Origin: Coriobacteriia bacterium
GTDB taxonomy: Bacteria; Actinomycetota; Coriobacteriia; Coriobacteriales; Atopobiaceae
DNA: 57,413 nt
Reading direction: 5' to 3'
NCBI GenBank assembly: GCA_003150175.1
Contig: QAKZ01000001.1
Span: 1 to 57,413, forward strand
Below, piece by piece: positions 55,734 through 57,413 of this stretch; the first letter of the stretch is position 1; the number at the start of each line of letters is the position of its first letter. The notes under the pieces are model-generated. The model worked only from the letters and a program-made list of their open reading frames with translations. It was not told the origin of the DNA and did not search any database. Position numbers and translations under genes: made by a program.

Positions 55734-56183
55734 TTGTTGACCATTCATTACGGAGATTTAGACAGCGTTGTCTACAACACTTCGATTTATTTTAATAATT
55801 CATATTCTTCCGAATGGTTCAGCGACCCGCTCGCCCGAAGAATCATCAAATCGGTCGACAAGGGCATTGTTCTAGGCCCCAACGCGATTCAGACCAAGGT
55901 GCTTGGGATCATCCCTCCTGAGAAACTATCAAGTGGAACCAAAACGCTCTTGCTGATGCTTTTCCAACCTAACGTAGTCTTCAATGCGTCTAACTGCGGA
56001 GATAATTGCGCATATTGGATTCTGCGAATTGCATCCAAGCAGGACATAACGATTAATCTCTATCATCTTATGGACTTCGGCAACGGCAAGTTTACCGCTC
56101 GAATTTCAAATACTGGCGACATCGTGCACTCGATGAACGAGCTCGTGCCCATTGCCTTGAACTGCCTGAGGGAGAGCAACTGA
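55734..56183 (+). CDS. DUF4869-family protein
   Basis: 149-residue soluble protein matching what I recall of DUF4869: a start like IHYGDLDSVVYNTSIYFNN, then WFSDPLARRIIKSVDK, GIIPPEKLSSGTKTLLLM, VFNASNCGDNCAYWIL and ITINLYHLMDF. The function of the family is not known. The start is TTG at 55734, with AAAAGG seven bases upstream; there is no ATG before the conserved block. Its TGA overlaps the ATG of the next gene (TGATG), so the two are translated together. The pair is the only plus-strand unit in the right third of the window, divergent from the glycan genes, and looks like an inserted cassette. Confidence 0.82.
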   Translation: MLTIHYGDLDSVVYNTSIYFNNSYSSEWFSDPLARRIIKSVDKGIVLGPNAIQTKVLGIIPPEKLSSGTKTLLLMLFQPNVVFNASNCGDNCAYWILRIASKQDITINLYHLMDFGNGKFTARISNTGDIVHSMNELVPIALNCLRESN

Positions 56184-57163
56184 TGCGCGGCGAATTCCTG
56201 GTTGTAGCCTCAAACAACCGTGTTCAATTTAAGCTGACGATTCGCCGAAACTTGACGATTCTCAAAGGTAACAGCGCAACAGGCAAAACTACTCTCCTCG
56301 ACCTTGTGGCCGCTTATGACGAGCTCGGTTCAAGCAGTGGTGTCACTGTTCGCTGCGATGTCCCCTGTCATGTTTTGTCGGGCAAGGACTGGGCTCGTGA
56401 TCTTGCCGGCTATTCTTCGTGCATTATTTTCATCGATGAGGACAGTGTTTTCATGCGCTCCTACGAGTTTGCAAGCATGGCGAAAGCGAGCGATAACTAC
56501 TATGTGCTCGTTTCACGAGAATCGCTTCATCAACTCCCCTATAGTGTTGACGAAATATACGGGCTTAAAAACTCCAATAGGTCCACGACAAAATATCCGG
56601 TCTACTCACGAATATATGCTTCAACATATCGCATTTACTCCCACTCAACCTTTGAGGGAGAACGGCCGGAACTCGTAATCGTCGAGGATACCAATTCGGG
56701 ATATGAGTTTTTCAGTACGCTGTGCCTTAAAAACGGAATTTCTTGCATAAGCGCTCGTGGAAAAAGCAATATGTATTCTGCCGCTCTGCATTGTGAAGCA
56801 TCGAAAATCTTGATAATCGCAGACGGCGCTGCTTTTGGCCCCGAGATGGAAGCCGTACATGCGCTTGGGAGATTCAAAGACATCGAGCTGTTCTTGCCCG
56901 AATCCTTCGAGTGGCTCGTTCTTAGGTCAGGGTTATTCGAAGACAACGAGACGCGAAAGATGCTTGAGAGGCCTGCGAACTATATAGATTCCGAGCGATT
57001 CTTTAGCTGGGAGCAGTTCTTCACGCACGAGTTAATCGAGAAAACCGCTCACTCGTATCTTGCTTATCAGAAAAGTAGCTTAAACAATGCCTATCTTGAG
57101 GACAGGTCGGTGGCGGCAATCGTGAAAGGTATGCCAGATCTCGGCATTGAGGCTCCGAAATAA
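56183..57163 (+). CDS. P-loop ATPase with possible TOPRIM-like C-terminal half
   Basis: 326-residue soluble protein. The N-terminal part is an ABC/AAA-like ATPase: LTILKGNSATGKTTLLDL (Walker A) and SSCIIFIDEDSVFM (Walker B with a following acidic residue), with only about 50 residues between them. The second half has ELVIVEDTNSGYEFFSTLC, then KILIIADGAAFGPEMEAV, a Glu then Asp-Gly pattern resembling a TOPRIM fold as in OLD-type nucleases, though the second Asp of the usual DxD is missing. It is translationally coupled to the DUF4869 gene (TGATG overlap). I do not know this pair as a described system. Defence, toxin-antitoxin or regulatory roles are all possible. A hairpin follows 24 bases after the stop. 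Confidence 0.75.
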   Translation: MRGEFLVVASNNRVQFKLTIRRNLTILKGNSATGKTTLLDLVAAYDELGSSSGVTVRCDVPCHVLSGKDWARDLAGYSSCIIFIDEDSVFMRSYEFASMAKASDNYYVLVSRESLHQLPYSVDEIYGLKNSNRSTTKYPVYSRIYASTYRIYSHSTFEGERPELVIVEDTNSGYEFFSTLCLKNGISCISARGKSNMYSAALHCEASKILIIADGAAFGPEMEAVHALGRFKDIELFLPESFEWLVLRSGLFEDNETRKMLERPANYIDSERFFSWEQFFTHELIEKTAHSYLAYQKSSLNNAYLEDRSVAAIVKGMPDLGIEAPK

Positions 57164-57187
57164 GCGATAACCAGAAAGTTCCAAACG

Positions 57188-57222
57188 CAACGCCTCTCCC
57201 CCGGCTTGGAGGAGAGGCGTTG
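57188..57222. terminator. Hairpin between convergent genes
   Basis: A perfect 12-bp stem, CAACGCCTCTCC with GGAGAGGCGTTG around 11 bases, lies between the ATPase gene and the minus-strand ricin gene. T-runs are absent on the plus side and weak on the minus side (CGTTTGG). Confidence 0.7.
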
Positions 57223-57250
57223 CTCTAGAGACGGTCTCGATGCGTTCCGT

Positions 57251-57413
57251 CTAAAGCTTAAACAGCTGAGCCTTGGAGCCGTTAGCTTGGTAAAGCTGTA
57301 CGTTCGTTCCGTCGGCGATTGAGGCAGCGGCGATATCCAGGACATAAGACGGGTCAAGAGCGGAATGAAACGCTACGCCGCCGTTCTCCTGAACTGCAAT
57401 CCACTTCTGGGCT
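57251..57413 (-). CDS. Ricin-type lectin domain protein, C-terminal end only
   Basis: The last 53 codons of a gene that continues beyond the right edge. The translation begins AQKWIAVQENGGVAFHSALD, continues SYVLDIAAASIADGTNVQLY and ends SKAQLFKL. It carries one QxW and one QxF motif, as in the final beta-trefoil of the proteins at 38441 and 45933. It is therefore a third intact-looking member of the secreted lectin family in this locus. Its N-terminal domain cannot be seen. Confidence 0.85.
   Translation of the reverse strand, partial: AQKWIAVQENGGVAFHSALDPSYVLDIAAASIADGTNVQLYQANGSKAQLFKL

Overview
The window reads as a high-GC, Gram-positive actinobacterial chromosome. Coding DNA has strong G/C at third codon positions, TAG is the commonest terminal stop, and AGGAGG-type ribosome binding sites are clear. 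The surface proteins (CnaB stalks, ricin-lectin/CotH proteins), the GH3 enzyme and the recurrent Coriobacteria-type orphan nuclease gene suggest Coriobacteriia, most likely a gut Collinsella-like organism. That assignment is inference, because there is no rRNA here. No tRNA, rRNA or CRISPR array was seen.

Layout. (1) 1-9.3 kb is ordinary: the end of a sensor kinase, an FtsX-type ABC exporter, an iron alcohol dehydrogenase with a YaiI-type protein, an MFS transporter, an HD hydrolase and a GNAT acetyltransferase. A cluster of palindromic repeats lies at 4.8-5.0 kb. (2) 9.3-14.8 kb holds an isolated PD-(D/E)XK-like orphan gene, a 134-bp inverted-repeat element, a catabolic acetolactate synthase, a second iron alcohol dehydrogenase and more palindromic repeats. 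(3) 14.9-23.7 kb is a two-gene surface-fibre operon on the minus strand: a 692-residue membrane-anchored protein, then a 2235-residue choice-of-anchor-A/CnaB stalk with an IPQTG sorting signal. (4) 23.9-29.2 kb is a c-di-GMP phosphorelay on the minus strand: substrate-binding protein, hybrid kinase, GGDEF-REC-HD-GYP protein and Hpt protein. The input half is damaged: the binding protein carries several lesions and the kinase an in-frame TAG. (5) 29.3-37.1 kb holds methionine aminopeptidase, a NUDIX hydrolase, a decayed lipoteichoic-acid-synthase-like gene, an acidic hypothetical protein, a GH3 glycosidase with GtrA, and a superoxide reductase.

(6) 37.2-57.4 kb is a cell-surface glycan locus, visibly AT-richer from about 48 kb. 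It carries UDP-galactopyranose mutase and a GlfT2-like galactofuranosyltransferase, a GtrB/GtrA/GT-C cassette, a GT2 enzyme, two paralogous polytopic membrane proteins (one cut by a TAG), and secreted proteins with ricin-type beta-trefoils. One of the ricin proteins carries a CotH kinase domain. Another carries what looks like a GT80-type sialyltransferase with all the active-site motifs at the right spacing. Two broken CotH-family relics lie between them. A DUF4869 gene coupled to an ATPase gene is embedded near the right end.

The most interesting points are the secreted sialyltransferase-like/lectin fusion, the collapsed CotH-family copies beside a perfect 53-bp palindrome, four in-frame TAG codons in otherwise recognisable genes, and the crippled c-di-GMP phosphorelay.
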